A stretch of DNA of 64,000 nt from Arbacia lixula (Eukaryota > Echinodermata > Echinoidea > Arbacioida > Arbaciidae): NCBI GenBank assembly GCA_963669155.1, contig OZ022581.1, positions 25,690,197 to 25,754,196 on the forward strand, given 5' to 3'. The notes beneath the pieces are model-generated. The model was not told the origin of the DNA. It did not search any database and was given only the letters and a program-made list of their open reading frames with translations. The position numbers were made by a program, and so were the translations under genes. Shown piece after piece: positions 30,201 to 39,290 of this stretch (positions within the stretch are counted from its first letter, which is position 1; each line of letters begins with the position of its first letter).

Positions 30201-33200
30201 AAGGGGCAAACCATCTAGCAGGTGGATTTAGTGGTCTACATTGACCTGTGTAATATATTCACTTCAAATATATAAGATTTACCGCTCCACAGGGTTTAGA
30301 AATAATCTTGATTTTTGACAAAATCAGTTTAATTTTAATAATATTTAACCCACAGATCTAGTGGCATGTAAATGTTCACGTAATTAGGATTCAATCATTA
30401 AATATGGGGAAATACATCACTAATCACTACAAGGTGGTTCGCGAACCACGAGTCTCACCTGATTTCGCAATCGCTAAACAGTGCTAAGTTGTTTTTTTCA
30501 ATTATTTAAAATGGTGCCGAGAATTACTAGGTCTCTGCCGAACTTTGTTCAGGCGAGAAAAAAAGTAGAAATAACCTGCAATTTAATATATTTCAAAGAT
30601 ACCACTCAATACCGAGGAGGGATTCTTTTCCACAAAACTTAAATCTAAATCACTCTTTTTTACAATATGATTTAAATCATGCCAACCCTACCTCTGCAAT
30701 ATTCAGTACACATAGCTGCTATTCACCTTTAACCAGAAGTGGTTTCTGACCCATTCGTCCGATAGTTCTGCACAAACACAATACTGGTAACAGGATTATA
30801 TTTTCCTAAAGTACTGTACTCCAAGCTTGTGCACTATGTATCATGGAAGATTAATATTCATTATGAGCAGTTAGACTGGATCACTAGCTTTGACATGCAT
30901 TTTACTATCATTTCTTGAATGTTTTGCTCACTTTTCATTCATGAGGACATCAGTCAGCACACAAATGGGAGAGCCATTCTGGGCCAGCGACTGGTGAACC
31001 TGTCTACCCTCCTGCCTGGGTGTCTCCATCCTACCATCCCCTGCTAACAACATTGGGCTGTGGGTTTGATCACCAGTCTCCTTGTTCCCTGATGCAGTAT
31101 TAGCAGTACAGGCAACTGGGGTTGCATTTGATGGAGTTCTACTTGCACTGACAAGTCGTGTGCCATGAGCACTTGGTGTATGTGTACTTGAAGGTGGCCC
31201 GAATGATGCTGGGGTTGCTGTAGCATTCCCTTGACCTTTGACCCCAGTGGTTGACCCATGGACAGGTAGAGGTGTGGTGAACGGTACGACGGACGCAGTC
31301 TCAGCGGGCCGAGCCAGGGGGCTCATTCGGCTTGGCTCAGGGCGTGGGTAACGAGCTTTGACGATGTTGCTATCAATATCAGATCTCTTCATGGCAACAA
31401 CACTTGGCGTTGTTTCTTGCTAAAAACAAAAGAAATCATCAAAATGAAATCATTGTCTTTGTAGAATGCTCCTGACCAACAAATTTTATTGAAATATAAT
31501 ATATAACTTTCTCATTTTTTTAAATCGTTCATTCATTAATTGTTGTAACCTCTACATTGCAGTATCAACAACAAAAATCTTTCGCCCAAGCATGGACTAA
31601 AAAAAAACACATATTCTTAACTTCCAAGTAATGAACAAATTATTGAATAATTAACTTACCATTTTTGGTGCTTTTCCAATCACCCTCAAATATGCCTTGT
31701 CATTGAGACAGTTTCCCAGGCAATTGCCGAAGCTCCTGTAGATACATTGATAAGAACAGATAAACATTTAATGAGGTGGCTACATCATACCAGGAGGAGG
31801 GGGGGGATTAAAGTTAATATGCAGGGGGCTTCTTTTTAATCCTGGGGTCATGAAACAAGCATCTTGGACCATGTTTACCCTATGTGGAGAAAAAAAAATA
31901 TATTTTTCTTTTTATGCGGGCTCTTTTATACAGGGGCTGTACTTTGCTTTTCAAAGGCTACATTGCCCTGGGCCAACGTGTAATCTACTTTTAATGCCAC
32001 ATACATGACTACATAGTTTGTTTTACTGTCATATAATAAAACACTACCAAGGCAAGCAATAATGTTTTTATAATTGTATGTAAAATTGAGTTGGGAAGGA
32101 CTCAACAAAATTATTAAAATTTTGTAGCACTTTGCTATTGTCTTCCTGTGGTAAGATTCAAAGAGAGATGAGTGGAGGATAGGAGCTAATTAATGGAATA
32201 TTGTGAATTATAAGCGAGTTAAGTGAAACACTCACTTGAGAGCTCTCTTGAGTCCATCCGTGACAGCTTCCTTGCGAGCTTTCTCCAATGCTAATGCTTT
32301 TGACTTCATTCCCTCACAAACTCCATACCCAATATCCTCATGGTAAACACCATCCTGAAATGAACATATAGAAGCATACTTATTTATATAACATATTATT
32401 ACATAATACTGATAAATTTTGGCAGAAGCATACACAAATCACAAATATGAGGTAAAAGAAAAGAAAATTCCACTGCAGAATAGACTGCAATTAAAAAAAA
32501 AATCATACACTTACATAAATGATGTGCATTTCATTGAAACGAGAAAGTTTCCACCAGTAAAAGAAGGTGCGAATTAAGGGAACTAATTAGTATTGTTCAA
32601 GTGCGAACAAAATTACATACATTTGGTAATCAACAAATGGATTACCCATGCACTCACTAGCAGGGGCTCTCCTACAAGATTTCATCAAGAAATTTCTTAG
32701 AAGAATATGGCAATACCTTGAGTTCTACTCTGATAATGGCACTGACTCCCACAAAGAACCTTCCTCCAATCTGGTCCACAAAATCTGGAGAGAAAGAAAA
32801 AATCAATACGAATAAACTTGAACTTTCATGTTAGCATTTTTAGTTTTGTTATCAAGAGAGAGCAGCTACATGGATTAGGGTACTAAATAACTTCATAACA
32901 TTTGTACTCACCTATTGTCTGGTTAGTTATTGAGTGGGACCAGCCATTAAATCCAAATGTCTCATTGGCTAGGTTGATCAGACGCCAGCCCTCAATGTAG
33001 GCAAGCTGTGCGAAAAAAAAGAAGAAAATATTAAAGCAAACTTTTTCACAATAAAGTAATACCAGTGTCATCAAAGAAGCATTTCAATTATAACAAGCAG
33101 AATATAATAATGGGTTTTACTCTGCATTAACTGAACATCATTATCTAGATATGAATTTCCATTTCTGACTTTTTCCCCTTATTTTTTTAATCACCTTCCA

Positions 33201-36132
33201 TTGCCAATGCACCATTCACAAAAGAGAGGACTAAACAAACATGATGAACATAAGACAGAAAAGATCTGGGGAGAGAAGGAAAAGAAATGCTATTCATAAC
33301 ATCCACTGATTAGCTCACCTTCTGGCCCCCGGCACCAGCTCGCTGACTCACAAACTCTGGCCCCAGACGCTGCCTCAAGGCTGCTTGGATTGCCCAATGC
33401 TCTTCTTTGGAATATTCTGTCTGTTGAAACATGCATGCATAACACAATATGAATGTACAAGTATTTGAACACTAAAACTTGAATCAGGAATGCTAATCCT
33501 AATAGCATGCCATGTGTATATTATAAAACCATCAATACCATGGACCTATCATGGATGGACTGCAATCGGATAGATTTCCTTTGATCTATGATGACTGCCG
33601 CCTCATAAAAATTCAAGACATTCAGGTGTTTCAAACAATACGCTGTATTTCTAATTAGGCAGTGCCTTCCTCTGAATAACAAAAGAAAATCTGGTTTGAG
33701 AAATATGTCAACCGTTCAGCCTTCGCTAGGAATTCATAGCTGATCTTATTACACACACTGGAAATTAGATTGTGGGTGAGCGAAGGGAAATTTTGATAAA
33801 ATTGTAGAAAGAATTTGGTCCGTAACTTTTTCGGACATCCCCGCACATGAAATCAAGGTTGTTTCCATGGAAGATGAAACACTCAATTAACGATTTACAA
33901 GATATTTGTAAGGAAATATGATTGCCCAATGTGCGATATGGAGGCATTTCTCTGACATGTTTTTGACAGTGTTCTCGATTTATCAAAAAAACGAAGCAAC
34001 AGCGTCATCTGAAATTCACAGAATCATATCATACGATGTTCTACTACTACACATGCACTTCAGTACATGAAGTGGTTCTGAAATCTTCTGCGCATACAGA
34101 ATACATGTACATATTCTTCTAAATGCATCCAAAGTTTTTTGTCTTGCATATTTGGAGGCGGATCTCCCTCGATCAAAGAGCCAAACACATAAAATATTCC
34201 ATTGTGATATCAATGCATGCGACTGCTGTAGGAATAAATTACACTTTGTGCTGACTCCATTCCTTACATCTCTCTGATCAATACACACAAATCTCACACG
34301 GCAGCCTTTTTCTTGCACTCAAAGGCTTAATCTTTAAACTGTACAAAAAATACCATATTTGCACAATTATCAATGCTATTGGCTGTGTAGGCAAAGTGTA
34401 GACAAAGACTTAATTGCGATTTATGTAAGTAGTTTATACATTATTTTGGCATCATTTTTATGATGTTTTACTAAACACATCCTATTTAAACTATGCTCGG
34501 TATAGCCAGCCCTGCATAATGCGTAGAGTGTAGTGACTTCATTTTGAGTTTTGTGGACAAAACCATAATCTTTAAGAACAATGTAGGATCATCATTAGAC
34601 CAAGTATCAGAAATATGGAACTTAACAGTGACAAATAATTAAAATGAGAGCGTGAAAACACATACTTGTGTGTAGTTTGCCCCTCACTCTTGGCTTCTTC
34701 TTCAAATGGTAATACTATAATATTATATTTTACTCCTGCCTTTTACACTACAATGATCACAATAAACATCCCTGAGACATCATACATGTGTAGGATCATT
34801 ATTTTGTCATTTTCCCATTTGTTTATTTCCTCAATTATGTTTTCTTTGCCAGCTGTTTAACATTTCTGTTCTGCCTAGACTTGAGTTCATTTGCATTTCT
34901 TTATAATACAAGTTCTAAGTTGAAGCTCAAATCAATCAATCATCCAACCTAAGGGAAAATAAGTGAAACAAGGAGAAGACGCAAATAAACTGAACTCAAG
35001 TCGAAGAAGTCTGGTAGTGCACTGATTAAATCTCTGGGCTTCTTTGCCTCAGTAAAACTCAGAATGATAATTTACATAAATATTTGAATTAGAAATAACA
35101 ACCAATCAAACTAAAAAGTCAAGATGGAAGGATCGAACTAACATATAAGATTTAAGAACCCAATTCATAAGATAAACCAATAAAGAATGAGATGGAGATG
35201 ATAAAGGATATCTGGGGGGGCATTCCGAAAACGAACTTAGGAAAAATTTTATTGTATCTCAGGGACTTAGGAAAAATTTTATCTTTTGGTATTCCGAAAA
35301 GTCAACTTACAATAAAAGATAAAATTTTTATTCAAATGAGCTTGAGATAAAATTTTTATGTAAATGAGCCTCCGAGATAGAAATTTTATGCAAATGAGCT
35401 AAATCGGTATTCTGAAACGCACTTAGGAAAAAAAAATAGGATAAAAGATAAAACTGCTCCCAGGGAATTTTATCTCCAGACGTATGCGCCTAGGCCCATA
35501 GCATTACGTGCAAAAATAATTCGCGCATTCAACTGTTTGCACATGTGCGCATCAAATGCAATAAGGCGCGCTGATAGACTTTGATGCGCGATGTTTCATG
35601 ACATCACACCATCAGCTAGATGGTGTTAATGTATGCAAAAGCTCATGAAAGGACGTTTATTACTGGCTGCCTCTGGGATAGGAGCGCAGGGCATGCGCTC
35701 ATTAATATTGGTTAAAACCTTCCTAAAATGTTTTTCGGAATACCAAAGATATATTTTAAGGACATTGTATCTTAGGGGAGATAAAAATTTTTATCTCTGT
35801 GGATTTTCGGAATACCGCCCCAGGGTGACATGCATACACACACAAGGAAAATGTAATCAATGGCAAGTAAGACAATAATGAATGTTGAAACTGACAAGGA
35901 CAAAGTTAAACAACAACAACATAAAGACCCGAAAACTGAGTAACACATCACAGTTCTCTACGCCTGGGACCACAATATACAAAAGCTTCCAAAGCGTCGT
36001 CGATGAATTACTCACTTTCCCAAAACCAAACAGACTAGAGGCTGATGATGGTTTCCTCTCCGTTCCTCGGATGTTACTTGCATGATTTCCACCAGGATTC
36101 ATCATAACTGTTCCATTTTTGTCATTTTCCAT
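27173..36132 (-). CDS. RAD52: RAD52 homologue (12 coding exons, complete)
   Basis: Twelve exons join in phase to give 701 residues without a stop, against 418 in human RAD52. Residues 44-192 are the conserved annealing domain ([84 protein letters not shown]). This domain forms the ring that binds ssDNA. The Arg of SQRAG, the Tyr of YIEG and the Lys-Arg of GLKRA match human DNA-binding positions R55, Y65, K152 and R153. Residues about 366-395 ([20 protein letters not shown]) resemble the human RAD51-binding segment (RKLRQKQLQQQFRERMEKQQ). The C-terminus ends in a basic KRRR patch like the human KKRK nuclear signal. The middle and C-terminal parts are long, Thr-, Gly- and Pro-rich. ATG context is strong (A at -3, G at +4). 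Confidence 0.95.
27630..27794. mobile_element. Foldback MITE in RAD52 intron 11
   Basis: The left arm, GTTGCATAAAACTTACCATT and onward for about 45 bp, is repeated in reverse complement at 27748-27794 with few mismatches. It encloses a short centre. Both outer junctions are bordered by TA. At 165 bp it is a typical short foldback element. It sits 37 bp from the exon 11 donor. Confidence 0.85.
27831..28445 (-). CDS. RAD52: RAD52 coding exon 11 (residues 483-686), low-complexity tail
   Basis: The acceptor ATGAATTGCAG is followed by [19 protein letters not shown]. Next comes an 11-Gly run, then Ser/Arg-rich ([13 protein letters not shown]), Gln/Gly/Pro-rich and a second run of seven Gly near VFQQ, ending GGTRHYP. 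The donor is GTAAGT. DPAFWA is the only compact motif. The rest is predicted to be disordered and rich in RG and GG. The exon is one open frame of 204 codons, which supports coding. Such a tail is absent from human RAD52. Confidence 0.82.
29068..29226 (-). CDS. RAD52: RAD52 coding exon 10 (residues 430-481), Thr-rich
   Basis: The acceptor TTCCTTCCCCAG and donor GTAAAT bound a frame encoding [20 protein letters not shown], a Thr-rich run of about 24 residues, and the acidic end EDDDLLLAE. Phases match both neighbours (split Asp codons at each end). Confidence 0.75.
29548..29623 (-). CDS. RAD52: RAD52 coding exon 9 (residues 404-428)
   Basis: A short exon encodes [25 protein letters not shown]. 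The acceptor TGCTTCAAAAG is pyrimidine-poor, and the donor GTAAGG is good. It is accepted because phase 0 in and phase 1 out fit both neighbours. Confidence 0.68.
30047..30191 (-). CDS. RAD52: RAD52 coding exon 8 (residues 356-403), RAD51-binding-like
   Basis: The exon encodes [17 protein letters not shown] then [20 protein letters not shown] and [11 protein letters not shown]. It aligns by eye with human RKLRQKQLQQQFRERMEKQQ, in the region reported to contact RAD51. The acceptor is TCTCTTGCAG and the donor GTAAGA. Confidence 0.9.
30932..31419 (-). CDS. RAD52: RAD52 coding exon 7 (residues 193-354)
   Basis: The acceptor TTTGTTTTTAG is followed by [20 protein letters not shown] and [11 protein letters not shown]. 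The last part resembles the human ARYNSCRP segment just after the annealing domain. Most of the exon is Ser/Thr/Pro-rich and probably disordered. It ends VLTDVLMNE with split Lys355. The donor is GTGAGC. Confidence 0.88.
31660..31735 (-). CDS. RAD52: RAD52 coding exon 6 (residues 168-192)
   Basis: The exon encodes [25 protein letters not shown], matching human [21 protein letters not shown]. The acceptor is TGTATCTACAG and the donor GTAAGT. Confidence 0.95.
32236..32354 (-). CDS. RAD52: RAD52 coding exon 5 (residues 128-166, 167 split)
   Basis: The exon encodes [20 protein letters not shown] and [19 protein letters not shown], the most conserved RAD52 block, including the ssDNA-contacting Lys-Arg pair. 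The acceptor is GTTCATTTCAG and the donor GTGAGT. Confidence 0.97.
32717..32784 (-). CDS. RAD52: RAD52 coding exon 4 (residues 106-127)
   Basis: The exon encodes [22 protein letters not shown] (human [22 protein letters not shown]). The acceptor is TTTCTCTCCAG and the donor GTATTG. Confidence 0.96.
32912..33005 (-). CDS. RAD52: RAD52 coding exon 3 (residues 74-104, 105 split)
   Basis: The exon encodes [20 protein letters not shown] and [11 protein letters not shown]. The acceptor is TTTTTTTCGCACAG and the donor GTGAGT. This is the core of the annealing domain. Confidence 0.97.
33319..33420 (-). CDS. RAD52: RAD52 coding exon 2 (residues 40-73)
   Basis: The exon encodes [20 protein letters not shown] and [14 protein letters not shown] (human [29 protein letters not shown]). 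The acceptor is GTTTCAACAG and the donor GTGAGC. Confidence 0.96.
35212..35823. mobile_element. TIR element in RAD52 intron 1, 612 bp
   Basis: The left end is CTGGGGGGGCATTCCGAAAA. The right end in reverse complement is CTGGGGCGGTATTCCGAAAA. Inside are repeated AGATAAAATTTTTAT and CAAATGAGC phrases on the left arm and TTATCTC counterparts on the right. No coding capacity is seen. The left 300 bp also occurs at 37276-37577. Confidence 0.8.
36016..36132 (-). CDS. RAD52: RAD52 coding exon 1 (residues 1-39)
   Basis: The ATG at 36132 lies in a strong context. It gives [20 protein letters not shown], then [19 protein letters not shown] before donor GTGAGT. The final FGFGK joined to [12 protein letters not shown] matches the human LCFGQCQYTAEEYQAIQ transition, which supports the join. 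Confidence 0.88.
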
Positions 36133-36215
36133 GATGTTGACACAGTCAACGACACAACGTGCCAAATTATGTAATTCAGTCAGTCTTCCTGTAAATGTGT
36201 TATTATGAAGCTCAA

Positions 36216-36330
36216 CCTTTGAAATCCGCGCCGTCGCGTTCGGGCCTAGGTACGCGGCGGCCGCGGATGGAGCGTCGAGTGTTAAGGTCCTAAACCGTAC
36301 TCGGTCTTAAAGTGTAACTCGCCGGGTAAG
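36216..36330. promoter_or_regulatory. CpG-rich block, candidate bidirectional promoter
   Basis: GC-rich sequence with many CpGs (CCGCGCCGTCGCGTTCGGG, CGCGGCGGCCGCGG) lies 85-200 bp upstream of the RAD52 ATG. It lies about 200-315 bp upstream of the plus-strand candidate exon at 36531. No TATA box is evident. It also contains CTTAAAGTGTAAC (36306-36318), the motif amplified in the satellite 330 bp away. Confidence 0.5.
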
Positions 36331-36530
36331 TTCGTAAAAAAATATTTTGATGAAATGCGTACACATCGTGACCGTGCAGCGCGCGCTCTGCGGTCTTTGC
36401 TTTCCACACACACGCTTACACCAATGTACACGAAACCATATCACTTTTGCCGTTACTTTATCACGAAATTTCATCGTTTTTTCTAATTATCATCAGTTAC
36501 TTTATTAGTTGTTTGTTAGTTGTTTTCAAA

Positions 36531-36627
36531 ATGAATTGGTTCTTTTGGCTCCTAATTAGTGCAAGCCTGCATGCAAGCCTGCATGCTCACCCAAATGGGC
36601 CCAAGAAAGATGCGGCCGAAAGACAAG
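36531..36627 (+). CDS. Candidate first exon with signal peptide, divergent from RAD52
   Basis: The frame encodes MNWFFWLLISASLHASLHAH then PNGPKKDAAERQ. It reads as a hydrophobic signal peptide with a small-residue cleavage region, followed by a charged mature start. A donor-like AAG/GTGATG at 36627 could splice in phase 1; unspliced, it stops after four more residues (TAG at 36642). ATG context is AAA at -3 to -1. No second exon was found in the window, so the family is unknown. A chance frame remains possible. Confidence 0.33.
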
Positions 36628-36639
36628 GTGATGATGATC

Positions 36640-37272
36640 TGTAGTGTAACTACAGTGTAACCTACCTCTAATGTGTAACCTGGGCCTGGCTCTACAGTGT
36701 AACCTGGCTCTAAAGTGTAACTTGGCTCTAAAGTGTAACCTGTCTATTGTGGCATTATAGTGGAAACTGGCTCTAAAGTGTAACCTGGCTCTAAAGTGTA
36801 ACTTGGCTCTAAAGTGTAACCTGTCTATTGTTGCATTATAGTGGAAGCTGGCTCTAAAGTGTAACCTGGCTCTAAAGTGTAACTTGGCTCTAAAGTGTAA
36901 CCTGTCTATTGTGGCATTATAGTGGAAACTGGCTCTAAAGTGTAACCTGGCTCTAAAGTGTAACTTGGCTCTAAAGTGTAACCTGTCTATTGTTGCATTA
37001 TAGTGGAAGCTGGCTCTAAAGTGTAACCTGGCTCTAAAGTGTAACCTGGCTCTAAAGTGTAACCTGTCTATTGTGGCATTATAGTGGAAACTGGCTCTAA
37101 AGTGTAACCTGGCTCTAAAGTGTAACTTGGCTCTAAAGTGTAACCTGTCTATTGTTGCATTATAGTGGAAGCTGGCTCTAAAGTGTAACCTGGCTCTAAA
37201 GTGTAACCTGGCTCTAAAGTGTAACCTGTCTATTGTTGCATTATAGTGGAAGCTGGCTCTAAAGTGTAACCT
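36640..37272 (+). repeat. Hierarchical satellite based on an 18-bp unit
   Basis: The base unit CTGGCTCTAAAGTGTAAC (18 bp) occurs in threes, followed by a 27-bp variant containing CTGTCTATTGT.GCATTATAGTGGAA. This makes an 81-82-bp block seen seven times (starts near 36739, 36821, 36902, 36984, 37063, 37145 and 37227). Blocks mostly alternate between GTGGC...AAAC and GTTGC...AAGC versions, giving a dimer of about 163 bp. The last two are both of the second type. The array ends in a G-run that is the left edge of the next element. Confidence 0.93.
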
Positions 37273-37578
37273 GGGGGGGGGGGGGGGTATTCCGAAAACG
37301 AACTTAGGAAAAATTTTATTGTATCTCAGGGACTTAGGAAAATTTTTATCTTTCGGTATTCCGAAAAGCCAACTTACAATAAAAGATAAAATTTTTATTC
37401 AAATGAGCTAGAGATAAAATTTTTATGTAAATGAGCCTCCGAGATAAAAAAAAAATTATGCAAATGAGCTGAATCGGTATTCTGAAACGCACTTAGGAAA
37501 AAAAAGTTAGAATAAAAGATAAAACTGCTCCCAAGCAATTTTATCTCCAGACGTACGCGCCTAGGCCCATAGCATTAA
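37273..37578 (+). mobile_element. Left-half copy of the 35.2-kb TIR element
   Basis: The sequence is near identical to 35214-35512, from TATTCCGAAAACGAACTTAG to CGCCTAGGCCCATAGCATTA, then stops abruptly. The right half and right TIR are missing. The satellite abuts its left terminus. Confidence 0.88.
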
Positions 37579-38190
37579 TAATACTTAAATAGTAGACGTG
37601 TGTCAAATTCATAAATGCATTTAAAATTGAACATCACAGAGGGTACAGAATGGAAGAATAACAAATAATAAAAAGAGTGTGAACACAAGCAGTGGTGTGA
37701 GGCAAGTAAGAGAGTGTGGCAGAAATGAAAAGAAGTGACGGACGTAAGAAGACTGAGAAGCATTTGAAAGTATGTAAAATTATTTTTAAGTCGTGAAGAC
37801 AGTTGGACTGATTTATCAAGAAATGCTATACACAGCTGGCAACCTTTCCAGCCCCCCCCCCCCCCCCCACTCAAAAAAAAAAAAAAAAAAACCACCAGAA
37901 TAAATAGTCTTTACAGAGCTTGGATACTTTATAATTGAGCTCTCAGTGGAAAACGAACGAATAATGATAATGGAGTATCAAATTCCAGAGGTTAGAATCG
38001 TGATTATTTCTCCAAACTAGGAACAGTGTGCTACCTATAGCTATGTATCGACCGCATCGTCTGTTTTAGCCAAGCGCGAGCTGAAATTTTTTGATCCACT
38101 TATCTGAAAAAGGGACAGTTCAAGCTCCATTTCAATTCATTAACGGGATATCATTGAATCAATCATTCAATTTTGCGCCCCTCCCCGAGT
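37579..38190. other. Intergenic stretch, C-run then A-run at 37851-37890
   Basis: No gene is seen. A run of about 16 C, a short spacer and about 20 A (GGGG/TTTT on the other strand) look like the junction type seen in introns 9 and 16 of BBS2. Confidence 0.4.
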
Positions 38191-38194
38191 TAAG

Positions 38195-38840
38195 GTCAAA
38201 TACCCCCCCCCCCCTCCCCTGTGAAACAGGAGTTTGGCACACCAGGTCAAACATAGATTCGGCACCCCCTAAGTTACAGTCAATTTGCCCCCCCCCCCCC
38301 CCATGTTTAAGGTCAGTTTGGCGCCCCCTCCTTGCAGTACAATTTGGCACCCCCTAAGTTTAAGGTCAATTTGGCGCCCCCTAGGTCGCAACATCAATTT
38401 GACACGCCCCCCCCCCTCCCATGTTTGGAGTCAGTTTAGCGCCCCTCATTACAGGTCAAATAGGCGCCCCCTAAGTTTAAAGTCAATTTGGGGCGCCTTA
38501 AGTTTAGGGTCAATTTGGCGCCCCCAGTCAAACATCAAATTGGCACCCGAATGGTCGAGCATCAGTACGGCGCCCCCTAGGTCAAACATCAAGCCTCCCC
38601 CCCCCCCCCCCCCATGTTTAGGGTCAGGATGGCGCCCCCTCATTACAGATCAATTTGGCGTCCCCTAAATTCAAGGTCAATTTGGTACCCCCCAGTTGAA
38701 TATCAATTTGGAGCGCCCCCCCCCCCCCTAGGTCGAACATCAATTTGGCGCCCCCCCCCCCCCCCCATCAATTCGGCGCCCCGGTCAAACATCAAATTGG
38801 CGCCCCCTTTGAAGTCGAACTTCGAATTGGCGTCCCCGTT
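38195..38840. repeat. Degenerate C-rich tandem array
   Basis: Variants of GTCAATTTGGCGCCCC recur about every 30-45 bp, separated by C-runs of 8-18 (for example 38205, 38287, 38405, 38595, 38716 and 38749). The phrases TAAGTTTAAGGTCAATTTGG and CATCAATTTGGCGCC alternate. It is the same style of repeat as the G-rich block in BBS2 intron 8. Confidence 0.75.
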
Positions 38841-39290
38841 CTTTTACTGCTTCTCCCTCTCTCCTCTATCTTCTTTCCTCCCACCCCCCCCCCCTTTTTT
38901 TTTCTTTCTTTCTTTTCTTTCTTTTTTCTTCCTCCCCTTCTTTCACATTTTCCCCTTTTCCTTTTATTTCTTCAGAATATTTTGCGGGGGGACCGTCCCC
39001 CAACCTGAAATTCAGGGGGATGCGTCCTCCCTACCCCTCCCTTCCGCCTCCTATGATTCTCTAAGTCTTTTCCCCTTCTTTTTTATCCCCTCCCCTTTAC
39101 ATTCCTTTCCTTCTCTTTATCTCTTTTCTTTTCTTTTTTTCTCTCTCCCTTTTTATTCTTTAAAGGAAAAAAATCTTCCTCTCTTCCCATTTCTGTTCTT
39201 TTCCCTCTCTGCCTCCCCCATTGTTGTTGTGTGTTTTTTAGATTTCAAGGGGGCACAGGCGGATGTGCCTCTTTTTCGCCACTGGTTATA
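38841..39290. repeat. Pyrimidine-rich low-complexity tract
   Basis: This is C/T-dominated DNA with two GC-rich islands, GGGGGGACCGTCCCCC (38985-39000) and GGGGGCACAGGCGGATGTGCC (near 39250). The first is a palindrome. Open frames here are compositional artefacts. Confidence 0.5.

Noticed and set aside
36640-37272. CRISPR-like spaced repeats
   Set aside because: The spacers are themselves repeated and the array is a hierarchical satellite in animal DNA.
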